Below are positions 25,686 to 34,564 of a stretch of 64,000 nucleotides of DNA, in pieces. The translations under genes were made by a program, and so were the position numbers. Location of the stretch: positions 5,306,001 to 5,370,000 of the forward strand of contig NZ_CP133268.1 in the NCBI RefSeq assembly GCF_030915385.1. The letters are read 5' to 3'. This DNA comes from Neobacillus sp. PS3-12. Its GTDB lineage: Bacteria > Bacillota > Bacilli > Bacillales > Cytobacillaceae. The notes beneath the pieces are model-generated. The model ran no database searches. It had not been told where the DNA came from and worked only from the letters and a program-made list of their open reading frames with translations. Positions within the stretch are counted from its first letter, which is position 1. The number at the start of each line of letters is the position of its first letter.

Positions 25686-26048
25686 ATGATCATTGTTAGT
25701 TTATGTGTCATTGCAATTGCTTATTTTTTGTACAAAAGATATATTCCTGTTCGGGGTGTGCATTGTGCACATTGGGAAGAACTTGATTTTGAGAAAATAA
25801 ATGTTATTGATTTAAGAGATTATAATGAGTCCTACAAGAGTCCGATCAAAGGGGCAATAAATATACCGATTGCCTATTTAAATAGGTCCTATAAAGAGAT
25901 TCCCTCCCGCAAATTACATGTTATTAGCTCTAGTATCCTAGAAAAAAACGTTGGTATTCGCTTTCTGCATCGAAAGGGTTTTATGGTCATTGGCTTTACC
26001 ATAATAGAAAAAAGTAATTTATGTTATAATGAAAATTTATGTGGTTAA
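25686..26048 (+). CDS. Membrane-anchored rhodanese-like protein without the usual catalytic Cys
   Basis: A 120-aa protein with an N-terminal membrane anchor (residues 2-16), then a rhodanese-like domain (INVIDLRDYNESYKSPIKGAINIPIAYL). In active rhodaneses a Cys heads the loop after the strand that here reads LHVISSS; no Cys is present there. Cysteines lie elsewhere: Cys27 (VHCAHW), Cys113 and Cys119 (NLCYNENLCG). It may carry sulfur on these, or serve as a sensor or scaffold. AAGGAG precedes the ATG. A promoter with a CstR-like operator upstream suggests induction by persulfide or polysulfide. Confidence 0.8.
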   Translation: MIIVSLCVIAIAYFLYKRYIPVRGVHCAHWEELDFEKINVIDLRDYNESYKSPIKGAINIPIAYLNRSYKEIPSRKLHVISSSILEKNVGIRFLHRKGFMVIGFTIIEKSNLCYNENLCG

Positions 26049-26093
26049 GAAATAAACAGTAAAAATTGAAAATATTTGTTTGATTACTTTTGG

Positions 26094-26122
26094 GACACTT
26101 GCTTTAGTCAAGTGTCTTTTTT
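26094..26122 (+). terminator. Terminator after the rhodanese-like gene
   Basis: A perfect 8-bp stem (GACACTTG/CAAGTGTC) followed by six Ts. Confidence 0.85.
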
Positions 26123-26187
26123 GTTTTTTAGGGAAAATTAAATTCAAATAATAAAAAACATAAGTAAAAAAATAGGGAGTATTATAC

Positions 26188-27096
26188 ATGGATGCAATTA
26201 CAATAAAACACTTAGCAGATAAATTAAAGTTAGAAATTCTTGCTGGCGGTCAAGGGCTTGATTGTATTATTGACAATGATGATATTCATCGACCTGGTTT
26301 GGAACTGACAGGTTATTTTGAATTTTTCCCCAATGAAAGAATTCAATTATTAGGCAAACAAGAAATCACGTACCTACATTCCTTAACAAAAAAGGAACGT
26401 GATGAACGAATAGGCAAACTCATTCAAAATCATCCACCCTGCATCATTATCACTCGAAATCAAGAGGGTCTTGATTACTTGATCAAGCATTGTAATGATG
26501 TAGGGGTAGCACTTTTAAGGGCAAAGGAAAAAACGACCAATGTTATAAGCAAACTTAATAATTATTTAGGAAAAGAATTAGCAAAGAGTATTGGGATTCA
26601 TGCAGTTTGTGTAAATGTTTTTGGAGTTGGGTTATTAATTCGAGGAGAAAGCGGAATTGGTAAAAGCGAATCTGCGCTTTCTTTAATTGAAAAAGGGCAC
26701 AGGCTTATATCAGACGATTTAGTTATCCTTAAAAGAATTGCTCCTGAAACCTTAATCGGTACACATAATCAGAATAACCGCGATTTTTTATCCTTAAGAG
26801 GAATTGGGATGATTAATGTATCAAGACTATACGGTTCTGGAGCATTCCAAGAGGAGACGACCATTAATTTAGATATTGTATTGTCTGCATGGGATGAGAA
26901 AAAATATTATGATGCCATTGACCATTCCAGTAATCTCGTTGAGTATTTGGAGGTTTCTGTTCCAAACATTGAGATACCAGTCCGTCCAGGAAGAGATATC
27001 GCCAGTTTAATTGAAGTAGCAGCCAAAAATTGGCGTCTTGAACAACAGGGTTATACTGCTCTAAATGAATTTAAAGAACGTATTGAAAATATGTAA
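26188..27096 (+). CDS. hprK: HPr kinase/phosphorylase
   Basis: Phosphorylates HPr (and Crh) on Ser46 with ATP and removes the phosphate again, which sets CcpA-dependent catabolite repression. At 302 aa, it has the N-terminal domain with DIHRPGLELTGYF, the P-loop GESGIGKSE (residues 153-161), the HRLISDD catalytic His region and the family signature LRGIGMINVSRLYG. All key parts are present. The context is unusual: in Bacillus hprK is normally followed by lgt, and here it stands alone between a rhodanese-like gene and the oxidase cluster. It may be a second copy. Residues differ from the usual form (GESGIG for GDSGVG, HRLISDD for HRLVADD). Confidence 0.9.
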   Translation: MDAITIKHLADKLKLEILAGGQGLDCIIDNDDIHRPGLELTGYFEFFPNERIQLLGKQEITYLHSLTKKERDERIGKLIQNHPPCIIITRNQEGLDYLIKHCNDVGVALLRAKEKTTNVISKLNNYLGKELAKSIGIHAVCVNVFGVGLLIRGESGIGKSESALSLIEKGHRLISDDLVILKRIAPETLIGTHNQNNRDFLSLRGIGMINVSRLYGSGAFQEETTINLDIVLSAWDEKKYYDAIDHSSNLVEYLEVSVPNIEIPVRPGRDIASLIEVAAKNWRLEQQGYTALNEFKERIENM

Positions 27097-27103
27097 CAGA
27101 ATA

Positions 27104-27134
27104 AAAAAATCCTAAATTAATATTAGGATTTTTT
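27104..27134. terminator. Bidirectional terminator between hprK and ctaA
   Basis: A 12-bp stem (AAAAAATCCTAA/TTAGGATTTTTT) between convergent genes. It overlaps the last two bases of ctaA. Confidence 0.85.
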
Positions 27135-28002
27135 ATTTGCTTTGAAAACATATCATACTTTGTCCACCGACAATCAATGACAATATGGAAACATGTAAAA
27201 GGACCGAACCTAAACTCAAATGAGTGTAAATCAAAAGTGCACCGCTTAGTCCTTGTAAAAGGATAAATATAAAGTTAATCAAACTAATATAATAGAGATC
27301 CTTTCTTATTCCGCGGAATTTTCTTGTGATCCACAGGGTGATGAAAAATAGAATAATTAAACACAAAGCAAATGTACGATGGGTGACATCAACCCAAAAG
27401 GCATTGCCTGCATCGGCGAAGCGTTCAGTTGGGAATGGAAATCCGCGAAAAGCTCCACCTGAGCTAGTTTTGGCCACATATCCTCCAAAATAAATAGCTG
27501 CATAGAGAAATATGAAGTTAAACCAAGAAAAAAGTGAAAAAGCCGAAGACATTTTCTCCAATTGGTGTGTTTTTCTTTCTTCAAGATAAATAACATATGC
27601 GATATTCACTAAAGCAGAAAAAGAAATTAGTGCAATACCAAGATGGGCTGCCAGCAACATTGGTGAAAGAGTAAGAATTACTGTTAATGCACCTAAGGTA
27701 GATTCAGCTAGAATTCCGATAATCGCAAAAAGTACCAGCCACTTAACTTTACGAGATTTATAACGAAACCAGGCCACTGCCGAAACTACGAATAAAAGTA
27801 TACTTGCCAGACCTACGATCAACCGATGTGTGTATTCGATAACAGAATGATAATCGGAAAAGTTAGGGAACAGGCTACCATTACATAACGGATAGCCGCG
27901 CCCGCAACCCATAGCGGAATTGGTCATCGTATCGACAAACCCAAGTATATTTACTAAAAAAAGTGTTACAGCCGCGATAAAAGAAAGCCAAAAATATCGC
28001 AT
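27133..28002 (-). CDS. ctaA: Heme A synthase
   Basis: Oxidises the C8 methyl group of heme O to the formyl group of heme A, in the membrane. The 289-aa protein has eight hydrophobic segments. The conserved Cys pair of the Bacillus-type enzyme is at residues 33 and 40 (MGCGRGYPLC), and heme-binding histidines are seen in EYTHRL, LAAHLG, DVTHR and VLLHVS. The gene begins 14 bases after ctaB, with AGGAGTG before the ATG. It closes the oxidase cluster, supplying heme A to the aa3-type enzyme encoded upstream. Confidence 0.95.
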   Translation of the reverse strand: MRYFWLSFIAAVTLFLVNILGFVDTMTNSAMGCGRGYPLCNGSLFPNFSDYHSVIEYTHRLIVGLASILLFVVSAVAWFRYKSRKVKWLVLFAIIGILAESTLGALTVILTLSPMLLAAHLGIALISFSALVNIAYVIYLEERKTHQLEKMSSAFSLFSWFNFIFLYAAIYFGGYVAKTSSGGAFRGFPFPTERFADAGNAFWVDVTHRTFALCLIILFFITLWITRKFRGIRKDLYYISLINFIFILLQGLSGALLIYTHLSLGSVLLHVSILSLIVGGQSMICFQSK

Positions 28003-28016
28003 TTTAAATCACACTC

Positions 28017-28930
28017 CTATAAGATTCCGATCACCATGGAAGAAAACATTCCTAAAATATAAAACAAAGAGAGGATAAAAGTGCGTTTTGCCCATACAAA
28101 TTGATGATCATCTTCTTTCCACATTCTCCAAATAAAATAAAGAAGAGTACTGTTAAAAAGTAGGGAAGCAGTCAAATAAAAATAATTAAAGTCTCCACAT
28201 GCGAAAAGTACTATTGAACAGATAAATAACAGCACCATATAAAATAGGCTTTGAATTTTGGTAGAACGTGCGCCTTTTACAACAGGCATCATCGGAATTC
28301 CTGCGATTGTATATTCTTCATTTTTGTATAATGCTAGTGCCCAAGAATGGGGGGAGTCCATAGAAAAACGACCAAAAACATTAACAAAGCTGTGATGTTA
28401 AGACTACCTGTTACCGAAGCCCATCCAATCAATATCGGAAATGCACCAGCTCCGCCTCCGATTACGATGTTTAATGGTGTCCGACGCTTTAACCACATCG
28501 TATAAACAACTGCATAATAGACATATCCGACAGCATTTAACCAAGCTGTAAGAGGATTTACAAAAATATAAGCAATAACGACGGATAATATTCCGAGAAA
28601 AATACCAAACCAGAACACAGAAGGGGGATCAATTAGTCCTGCAGGAATGGGACGTTTTGAGGTCCGCTCCATCATCACGTCAATGTCTCGATCATACCAC
28701 ATATTAATGGCTGCAGAACCGCCGGCGGATAGGGAAGCACTTACTAGCATGGCAAATAAAATTGAAAAGGAAGGAACTCCTCTTCCTGCGACAAAAGAAG
28801 CACAAAGAGAGGTAAAAGTTAACATTACTAATATTTTAGGCTTAGTTACTTCTATATATGCAGAAATTGTTTGAGGCCATTGGTTTAATTGAGAGGATGA
28901 CTTTTGACGAGTATTATTTATAACTGACAC
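28017..28930 (-). pseudogene. ctaB: Protoheme IX farnesyltransferase, frameshifted
   Basis: Attaches a farnesyl group to heme b to give heme O, the precursor of heme A. GTG 28930 after AAGGAG gives MSVINNTRQ; a GTG at 28957 is inside a hairpin and less likely. The prenyltransferase motif appears as INMWYDRDIDVMMERTSKRPIP. At FLWTPP the frame breaks in a run of six Gs (plus strand 28349-28354). One more base gives WTPPHSWALALYKNEEY and a full-length protein ending at 28017. The rest is well conserved. Loss of this enzyme would disable the adjacent aa3 oxidase, so a homopolymer sequencing error is the likeliest reason. Confidence 0.88.
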
Positions 28931-28954
28931 GAAAACCCGAACTCCTTTTTTAAG

Positions 28955-28996
28955 CACCAGCGCCCAACGAATACATATCTTCGCTGGGCGCTGGTG
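28955..28996. repeat. GC-rich hairpin between qoxD and ctaB
   Basis: A perfect 12-bp inverted repeat (CACCAGCGCCCA/TGGGCGCTGGTG), far more GC-rich than its surroundings. On the minus strand, the direction of transcription, it lacks a T tract. It may stabilise or process the mRNA rather than end it. Confidence 0.6.
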
Positions 28997-29007
28997 TTTT
29001 TCTTATT

Positions 29008-29310
29008 TTATTGAACAGTTGAATTAAATGACATAATCCAAATGGCTCCAACAACAATTGTTAAAACAAAAACAAGTCCTAATATTAAAGCGGCAACATT
29101 GTATCTAGGTCCTTCCCCGTCACGAATATGCATAAAGAAGAAGAGCTGGATGACAAATTGCAGCACAGCCGCGAGCAAAATACTAACAAGTAGTGCTGTT
29201 TTTGCTAACATATGATTTAATACTAAAACGAGCGGGATGATTGTCAAAACAATCGAGAAAATAAAACCTGTAACATAAGCTTTGATTGAACCATGTTGTT
29301 GTTCGTAAAT
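29008..29310 (-). CDS. qoxD: Quinol oxidase subunit IV, apparent ATT start
   Basis: The small membrane subunit of the aa3-type menaquinol oxidase, with three hydrophobic helices and family motifs (IQLFFFMHIRDGEG, GAIWIMSFN). No ATG, GTG or TTG lies at the expected start. The nearest (TTG 29247) would delete the conserved YVTGFIFSIVL of helix 1. In frame, the ATT at 29310-29308 begins one base after the qoxC stop and is about 8 bases from GGGGGTGAT. It gives IYEQQHGSIKAYV and a normal length of 100 aa. Either ATT is used, or an ATG has mutated, or the sequence has an error. Confidence 0.8.
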   Translation of the reverse strand: MYEQQHGSIKAYVTGFIFSIVLTIIPLVLVLNHMLAKTALLVSILLAAVLQFVIQLFFFMHIRDGEGPRYNVAALILGLVFVLTIVVGAIWIMSFNSTVQ

Positions 29311-29311
29311 G

Positions 29312-29917
29312 TTACATCACCCCCATAAGATAAACGACTGTAAAGATGAAAATCCAAACAGCATCTAAGAAGTGCCAGTATAAACTGATAATCGAAATTT
29401 TACGTTTGGTAACAGAAGTAATTCCTTTTTTTGAAAGCTGAACAACCAATCCGATCATCCACAGGATCCCAAAGGAAACGTGAAGTCCGTGTGTACCAAC
29501 AAGAGTGAAAAATGCTGTAAGAAAGGCACTGCTTTGAAGGGTAGCACCTTCAGCAGCCATATCTTTAAATTCGTTAATTTCCAGCCCGACAAACGCCGCA
29601 CCTAAAATAAGAGTAATAATCAACCAGCCTATCAGGCCTTTTTTGTTCCCTCTATGCATTTGTAAAACGGCGAGGCCGCTTGTAAATGAACTAATTAATA
29701 GTAAAAATGTTTCTGTGATAAAACCAGGGACATTGAACTCCTTGCCAGTAAATCCACCATTTGTGTGTGAATGCAAAACAGCATACGTAGCAAACAATGT
29801 AGCAAATAAAAGACAGTCGGTTACAAGGAAAATCCAAAAGCCGAGAATTTTTAACCCTTCCTGGTCAACATGACCATGATCGTGGTCAGAAACATGTGCA
29901 GAAACGCCTTGTTGCAT
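29312..29917 (-). CDS. qoxC: Quinol oxidase subunit III
   Basis: A 201-aa membrane protein of the heme-copper oxidase subunit III family with five hydrophobic segments. It binds no metal but helps assemble and stabilise the core. Typical segments are GFWIFLVTDCLLFATLFATY, GTHGLHVSFGILWM and YWHFLDAVWIFIF. An N-terminal stretch rich in His and Asp (HVSDHDHGHVDQE) precedes helix 1. The ATG follows AAGGAGG. It lies 28 bases after qoxB and one base before the subunit IV gene. Confidence 0.95.
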   Translation of the reverse strand: MQQGVSAHVSDHDHGHVDQEGLKILGFWIFLVTDCLLFATLFATYAVLHSHTNGGFTGKEFNVPGFITETFLLLISSFTSGLAVLQMHRGNKKGLIGWLIITLILGAAFVGLEINEFKDMAAEGATLQSSAFLTAFFTLVGTHGLHVSFGILWMIGLVVQLSKKGITSVTKRKISIISLYWHFLDAVWIFIFTVVYLMGVM

Positions 29918-29945
29918 GTTTACAACCTCCTTAATTTGCAGTTTG

Positions 29946-31916
29946 TTAAATCGCAGTACGATTTCTTAATGCCTTTTCAGTTCGTTCGATTTCGTCCACA
30001 GGAATATAATAATCCGTGTCATATTGGAATGAACGAACGAATAATGTAACTGCAACACCAATTAATCCAACAATCCCCATCCAATTCCATTCAAATGTAA
30101 AGCCAAACCCGGCGATAAACCAGAAGATGGACATGATAAAAGGTATACCAGTATTTTTTGGCATGTGAATCGGCTCGTACTGAACTGGTTCTTCTTTATA
30201 TTCACCGTTAGCGATTGCTTGTTTTTGATACCACCATGCATCACGGTCATTTACAACAGGTAAAATAGCAAAGTTGTATACCGGTGGAGGGGATGGAATT
30301 GACCACTCTAATGTACGTGCATCCCAAGCATCACCGGTTACATCACGTTCACCGTGTTTAATGCTATAAATAATTTGCCATGCTTGGAAAATAAAGCCGA
30401 TACCCATTAAGAAGGCACCAATTGTTGAGATAAAGTTAAGCGGGGCCCAACCCATATCCCATCCCATTGTGTCGTTATAGGTATAAATGCGTCGAGTCAT
30501 TCCCATGAAACCAAGGGCATATTGCGGCATAAAGCATACATAGAAACCAATTTGCCATAACCAGAATGCCCATTTTCCTAAACGGTCATTTAACTTAAAT
30601 CCGAAAAGCTTTGGCCACCAATAATACAAACCTGCTAAATAACCAAACACAACACCACCGATTAATACTTGGTGGAAGTGGGCGATAAGAAAATAACTAT
30701 TATGGTATTGATAGTCTGCAGGTGCTGCAGCAAGCATGACACCAGTTGCTCCACCAACAAGGAAGATCGGAACAAATGCATAGAACCATAACATTGGCTG
30801 TGTAACCCTAATTCGGCCACGGTACATCGTAAACAACCAGTTAAATACCTTTGCACCTGTCGGAATAGCGATAATCATTGTACAAATGGCAAAGACGATA
30901 TTTACATCCGCACCGGCACCCATGGTAAAGAAGTGGTGCACCCATGTGAAATAAGAAACGACACTAATGGCAATCATCGAGAATACCATTGAGGTATAAC
31001 CAAAGATGCGCTTTTTCGAGAAGGTTGCAACAACCTCAGAGAAAGCACCAAATGCTGGTAATACAACAATATAAACTTCAGGGTGACCCCACATCCATAT
31101 CAAGTTCACCCACATCATTGGGTTACCACCGGCATCCATAGTGAAGAAGTGACCACCAAGTAAACGGTCAATTGTCAACATTGCCAAGGTAGCTGTCAAG
31201 ATTGGGAAAACACCTAAAATCGCGATAGAAGAAGATAATACAGACCATGAAAATAAAGGCATATCTTTTAAGCGCATCGAAGGTGTGCGCATTTTTAAAA
31301 TCGTGACAACAAAGTTTATTCCGGTTGCTAAACTACCAATCCCGGAAATCTGAATTCCCCAAATCCAGAAGTTTTGACCTGGACCCGGACTAAATTGATT
31401 TTCTGAAAGAGGGGGATAAGAAAGCCAGCCAGCGCTTGCTGATCCGCCAATAACAAATGATATATTAAAGAGCATGGCTCCAATGAAGAACAGCCAGAAA
31501 CTAACAGCATTCAACATTGGATAAGCAACATCCCGTGCTCCAATTTGCAATGGAACAACCATGTTAAATAAAGCAAACATAAACGGCATGGCCATAAACA
31601 AGATCATAATGGTTCCATGTGTTGTGAAAATTTCATTATAGTGTTCAGATGCTAAAAAATGATTGTTTGGCACAGCCAGTTGGAGTCGCATCAAGATTGC
31701 GTCTACTCCACCGCGAAAAAGCATAACTAATGAAGATAGAAGATACATAATTCCAATTTTCTTATGATCAACAGTTGTAATCCATTCCCGCCATAGCCAA
31801 CCCCACTTTTTAAAATAGGTGAGGGCAAAGATAATGGCAACAGTTGCCAAAACGATGGAAACATCTGCGCCATAAATCATCGGATCGCCTGTGACAAAAA
31901 AGCTGGTATGTGACAT
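29946..31916 (-). CDS. qoxB: Quinol oxidase subunit I
   Basis: The catalytic subunit of the aa3-600 menaquinol oxidase, which reduces oxygen to water and pumps protons. At 656 aa, it has the family metal ligands: low-spin heme His in FTTHGTIMILF, CuB His and its cross-linked Tyr in WGHPEVYIVVLP, the HH pair in WVHHFFTMG, and heme a3 His in FLIAHFHQVLIGG. The proton-channel motif is intact near NMVVPLQIGARDVA. The ATG follows GGGAGGAAA. It is the second gene of the operon. Confidence 0.97.
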   Translation of the reverse strand: MSHTSFFVTGDPMIYGADVSIVLATVAIIFALTYFKKWGWLWREWITTVDHKKIGIMYLLSSLVMLFRGGVDAILMRLQLAVPNNHFLASEHYNEIFTTHGTIMILFMAMPFMFALFNMVVPLQIGARDVAYPMLNAVSFWLFFIGAMLFNISFVIGGSASAGWLSYPPLSENQFSPGPGQNFWIWGIQISGIGSLATGINFVVTILKMRTPSMRLKDMPLFSWSVLSSSIAILGVFPILTATLAMLTIDRLLGGHFFTMDAGGNPMMWVNLIWMWGHPEVYIVVLPAFGAFSEVVATFSKKRIFGYTSMVFSMIAISVVSYFTWVHHFFTMGAGADVNIVFAICTMIIAIPTGAKVFNWLFTMYRGRIRVTQPMLWFYAFVPIFLVGGATGVMLAAAPADYQYHNSYFLIAHFHQVLIGGVVFGYLAGLYYWWPKLFGFKLNDRLGKWAFWLWQIGFYVCFMPQYALGFMGMTRRIYTYNDTMGWDMGWAPLNFISTIGAFLMGIGFIFQAWQIIYSIKHGERDVTGDAWDARTLEWSIPSPPPVYNFAILPVVNDRDAWWYQKQAIANGEYKEEPVQYEPIHMPKNTGIPFIMSIFWFIAGFGFTFEWNWMGIVGLIGVAVTLFVRSFQYDTDYYIPVDEIERTEKALRNRTAI

Positions 31917-31933
31917 CGATTATTTCCTCCCAA

Positions 31934-32869
31934 TTATTTATTTTGAGTCTGCATAGACATACTAGACATAGGCATACTAGACATTGATTTGCTATCGCCC
32001 ATATTGTTCATGTGATTGTAATATTTACCGCCATTTTTATTAACGATGCTTTCAAACAGACCTTCTGGGTAGGATGAAAAGCTTTGTTCTTTTTCAAGAC
32101 TTGGCTTAGCCAATGCTTCATAACCGGTTTTTGTTAAAGCTGGAGAGTTTTTCTTTACACCTTCAGCCCATTTATCAAAATCAGATTGCTTTACGGACTT
32201 TACCTTAAACTGCATATGTGCAAAGCCTTTTCCGGTGAAGTTTGCCCCGGTGCCAAAATATTGACCAATTTTATCTGCTTGCAGCCATAACCCCATCGAC
32301 ATACCCGGCATCGTGTATTCCATACCGCCTAATTGCGGAACCCAGAAAGAGTTCATCGGTGCATCAGAGGTTAGGATAAATTGAACTGGTACACCCGCAG
32401 GTATTTCCGCATAGTTTACAGTCGCAATGTTTTTCCCGGGATATGTAAACATCCATTTCCAATCCATTGAAGTTACTTGAACTACAATCGGTTTTACGTC
32501 CTTAACAGGAGGCTTTGTTAAATTAATTGTCGTTTTTGCGGTGAAAACCCCAAGAATTGCAACGATAACAATCGGAATTCCCCACCAAATGATCTCTAGT
32601 ACATTGCTATGATCCCATTCAGGTTTATATGGAGCTTTGTTGTCGGGCTTATCACGATAACGTACAGCCATATAAACGAAGATACCTAATACAGGAATAA
32701 TAACAATTGCACACAAAACCACAGAAATAATAATTAAATCTAATTCTTGTTTTCCAACAGGTCCTTTTGGGCTTAGAACAATATACTTGCTACTGTCACA
32801 GCCAGCTAAAAGAATCATCCCCAATAAAGCTAAGACAGAAAATTTAGCAGTTTGGATCCATTTTCTCAA
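31934..32869 (-). CDS. qoxA: Quinol oxidase subunit II (lipoprotein)
   Basis: Membrane-anchored subunit II, 311 aa. It starts at TTG 32869 (MRKWIQTAKFSVLALLG) eight bases after AAAGGGG; the ATG 18 bases earlier overlaps the ribosome site. A lipobox (LLAGC) gives an acylated N-terminal Cys. Two membrane helices precede a cupredoxin domain that lacks the CuA ligand Cys pair, as expected for an enzyme that takes electrons from menaquinol and not cytochrome c. FGTGANFTGKGFAHM is typical of QoxA. The C-terminal tail is rich in Met and Ser (SMSSMPMSSMSM), which is variable in the family and could bind copper. Confidence 0.95.
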   Translation of the reverse strand: MRKWIQTAKFSVLALLGMILLAGCDSSKYIVLSPKGPVGKQELDLIIISVVLCAIVIIPVLGIFVYMAVRYRDKPDNKAPYKPEWDHSNVLEIIWWGIPIVIVAILGVFTAKTTINLTKPPVKDVKPIVVQVTSMDWKWMFTYPGKNIATVNYAEIPAGVPVQFILTSDAPMNSFWVPQLGGMEYTMPGMSMGLWLQADKIGQYFGTGANFTGKGFAHMQFKVKSVKQSDFDKWAEGVKKNSPALTKTGYEALAKPSLEKEQSFSSYPEGLFESIVNKNGGKYYNHMNNMGDSKSMSSMPMSSMSMQTQNK

Positions 32870-33194
32870 TGTAAGTTCCCCTTTCATTTATATTAAAATT
32901 AAACATTACCACCGTAAAAATAGTAGAAAAGCTATATCAATATACCAGAAAAAGCAATAATTTTGAACAATTTTTGACGATTTTTCTTAAAATGTCACAA
33001 AAAGTTCACTTTTTTTGTAGCGCTGTATTTAACTTATATGTAAAATAGTGGATTTATTTTTATAATTTGTTAGTTTTTGTGAATTGAAGAATAAAATAGA
33101 GTGGCATCTGAAAGGATATTTTACTTTTCCTGGAACTTTTTTACCATAAATTAATAATTTGTTAAAAAAGGTTACGTAGCAATTAATATTATAC
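32870..33194. promoter_or_regulatory. Divergent promoter region between qoxA and the PAS kinase
   Basis: No gene is visible. It is very AT-rich and must contain the qox promoter on the minus strand. I could not single out -35 and -10 boxes with confidence. Confidence 0.3.
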
Positions 33195-33263
33195 AATAGT
33201 ATAGGATACCTAGTTGAAAACTATGAATAGTATAGGATACCTATTGGTTTTCTGCCAATAGTA
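33195..33263 (+). repeat. 31-bp-period tandem repeat upstream of the PAS kinase
   Basis: AATAGTATAGGATACCTA occurs exactly at 33195-33212 and 33226-33243, and its first seven bases again at 33257-33263, always 31 bases apart. Each full copy holds a dyad (TAGG-ATA-CCTA). A further hairpin (CTATTGG/CCAATAG, 33241-33261) joins copy two to copy three. Spacing of about three DNA turns suggests repeated binding of one protein. Confidence 0.6.
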
Positions 33264-33352
33264 CCAAAGTTATCGAATTAATTATGAACTTTAGAAATTT
33301 CCATTAATTTAATGGTACAATCAGAGAAAATTAATGAAAGGGGTCTAACTGC

Positions 33353-34392
33353 TTGATGCTTATTGAAGAGTCCTTAGATATTGATTTTCATCAAATGGTT
33401 GATAATTCCCTCAATACATTCTTGATTATCGACAGAGATAAAACGATACTTTATTGTAATCGGCCTGGATTAGAATTACTAAATCTATCCATAGAAGATA
33501 TACTTTATAAAAGCATGTGTTGTTTTATCCCTAATGACCAGCATTGTATTTGTGAAGATGTAATTGAACAGGTATTTGAGAAAAAGAAACGGTAAAACCG
33601 CGGGATATTAAGATTAAAAAAAATGATGGTGAAACAATAGAAGTTGAAGTGATGTGCTTTCCTTATTTAATCAAAGGGAATGTTTTTGCCCAAATCATTA
33701 TTCGTGATATTTCTTATCGTAAAATTGCAGAAAAACTTGTAAGTGACAGTGAAAAATTGGCCTCACTTGGTCAATTAGCTGCTGGGATTATACACGAAAT
33801 CAAGAATCCGCTTACTTCTGTGAAAGGGTTTTTACAGTTACTTAAAGAATCCTATTCACATGCGTACCTTGATACGATGGAAAGTGAATTAAATAAAGCA
33901 TTAGAAACGCTCCAAAACTTATTGCAAGTGTCTAAACCCGATTTGCAGGAAGAGTCTTTTATTCCGATTGATTTATCAGAGGAATTATCGTCAATATTAC
34001 CACTATTTCAAGAAAAACTTTATTCTTTGGAAGTAGAAATGGATATAAGGGATTCGGGCGTTATTATAATGGGAAAGAAAAACTCATTCTTAAAGGCATT
34101 TTTTAATCTCATAAAAAATGCAATTGAAGCTATGGGAGACAGTGGAAACTTAAAAATTGAACATTACTATCAAAATAGATGGGTACATATTAAAATTAGT
34201 GACACAGGTGTAGGCATTCCACAAGAAAAATTAAAAATGCTAGGAACACCATTTTTTTCAACGAAGACCGATGGAACTGGCCTTGGATTAAATCAAGTAT
34301 ATACAACGATTCATGACCACGGGGGGATAATTTTAGTGGACAGTGTGGTTGGAAAAGGCACAAGGTTTCATATTCAACTTCCGATAAAATAA
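33353..34392 (+). pseudogene. PAS-domain sensor histidine kinase, frameshifted
   Basis: A soluble kinase with an N-terminal PAS domain (FLIIDRDKTILYCNRPGLELL), a HisKA domain with the phosphoacceptor in AAGIIHEIKNPLTSVKGFL, and an HATPase_c domain (FNLIKNAIEAMG, ISDTGVGIP, GTGLGLNQVY). The layout and the IIHEIKNP motif resemble Bacillus sporulation kinases such as KinB/KinE, but no membrane segment is present. The frame breaks in the A run at 33581-33585. One more A joins EQVFEKK to ETVKPRDIKIKKNDGE without loss. The rest is intact, so the damage is minor or a sequencing error. TTG 33353 follows AAAGGGG. Confidence 0.88.
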
Positions 34393-34564
34393 TATATTAG
34401 GCAAATTTTAAACTTTTACATATTAAGAGGTATACATTTTCCTTATTCTTAAAGCGATTATCAAAAGCGATGATCGCTATATTTCATATTACAAGTCCGG
34501 ATCTGAAAAATTAATGGAAAGGTTCTGAAAATATTGCTAAAATAGAATTCGAGGTGATTTTATA

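Noticed and set aside
31934..32869. Cytochrome c oxidase subunit II (ctaC)
   Set aside because: The CuA ligand Cys pair is absent and the sequence has the QoxA-specific FGTGANFTGKGFAHM. It is a quinol oxidase subunit.
33195..33263. CRISPR array
   Set aside because: The 31-bp period is too short for repeat plus spacer, only two full copies exist and no cas genes are in the window.
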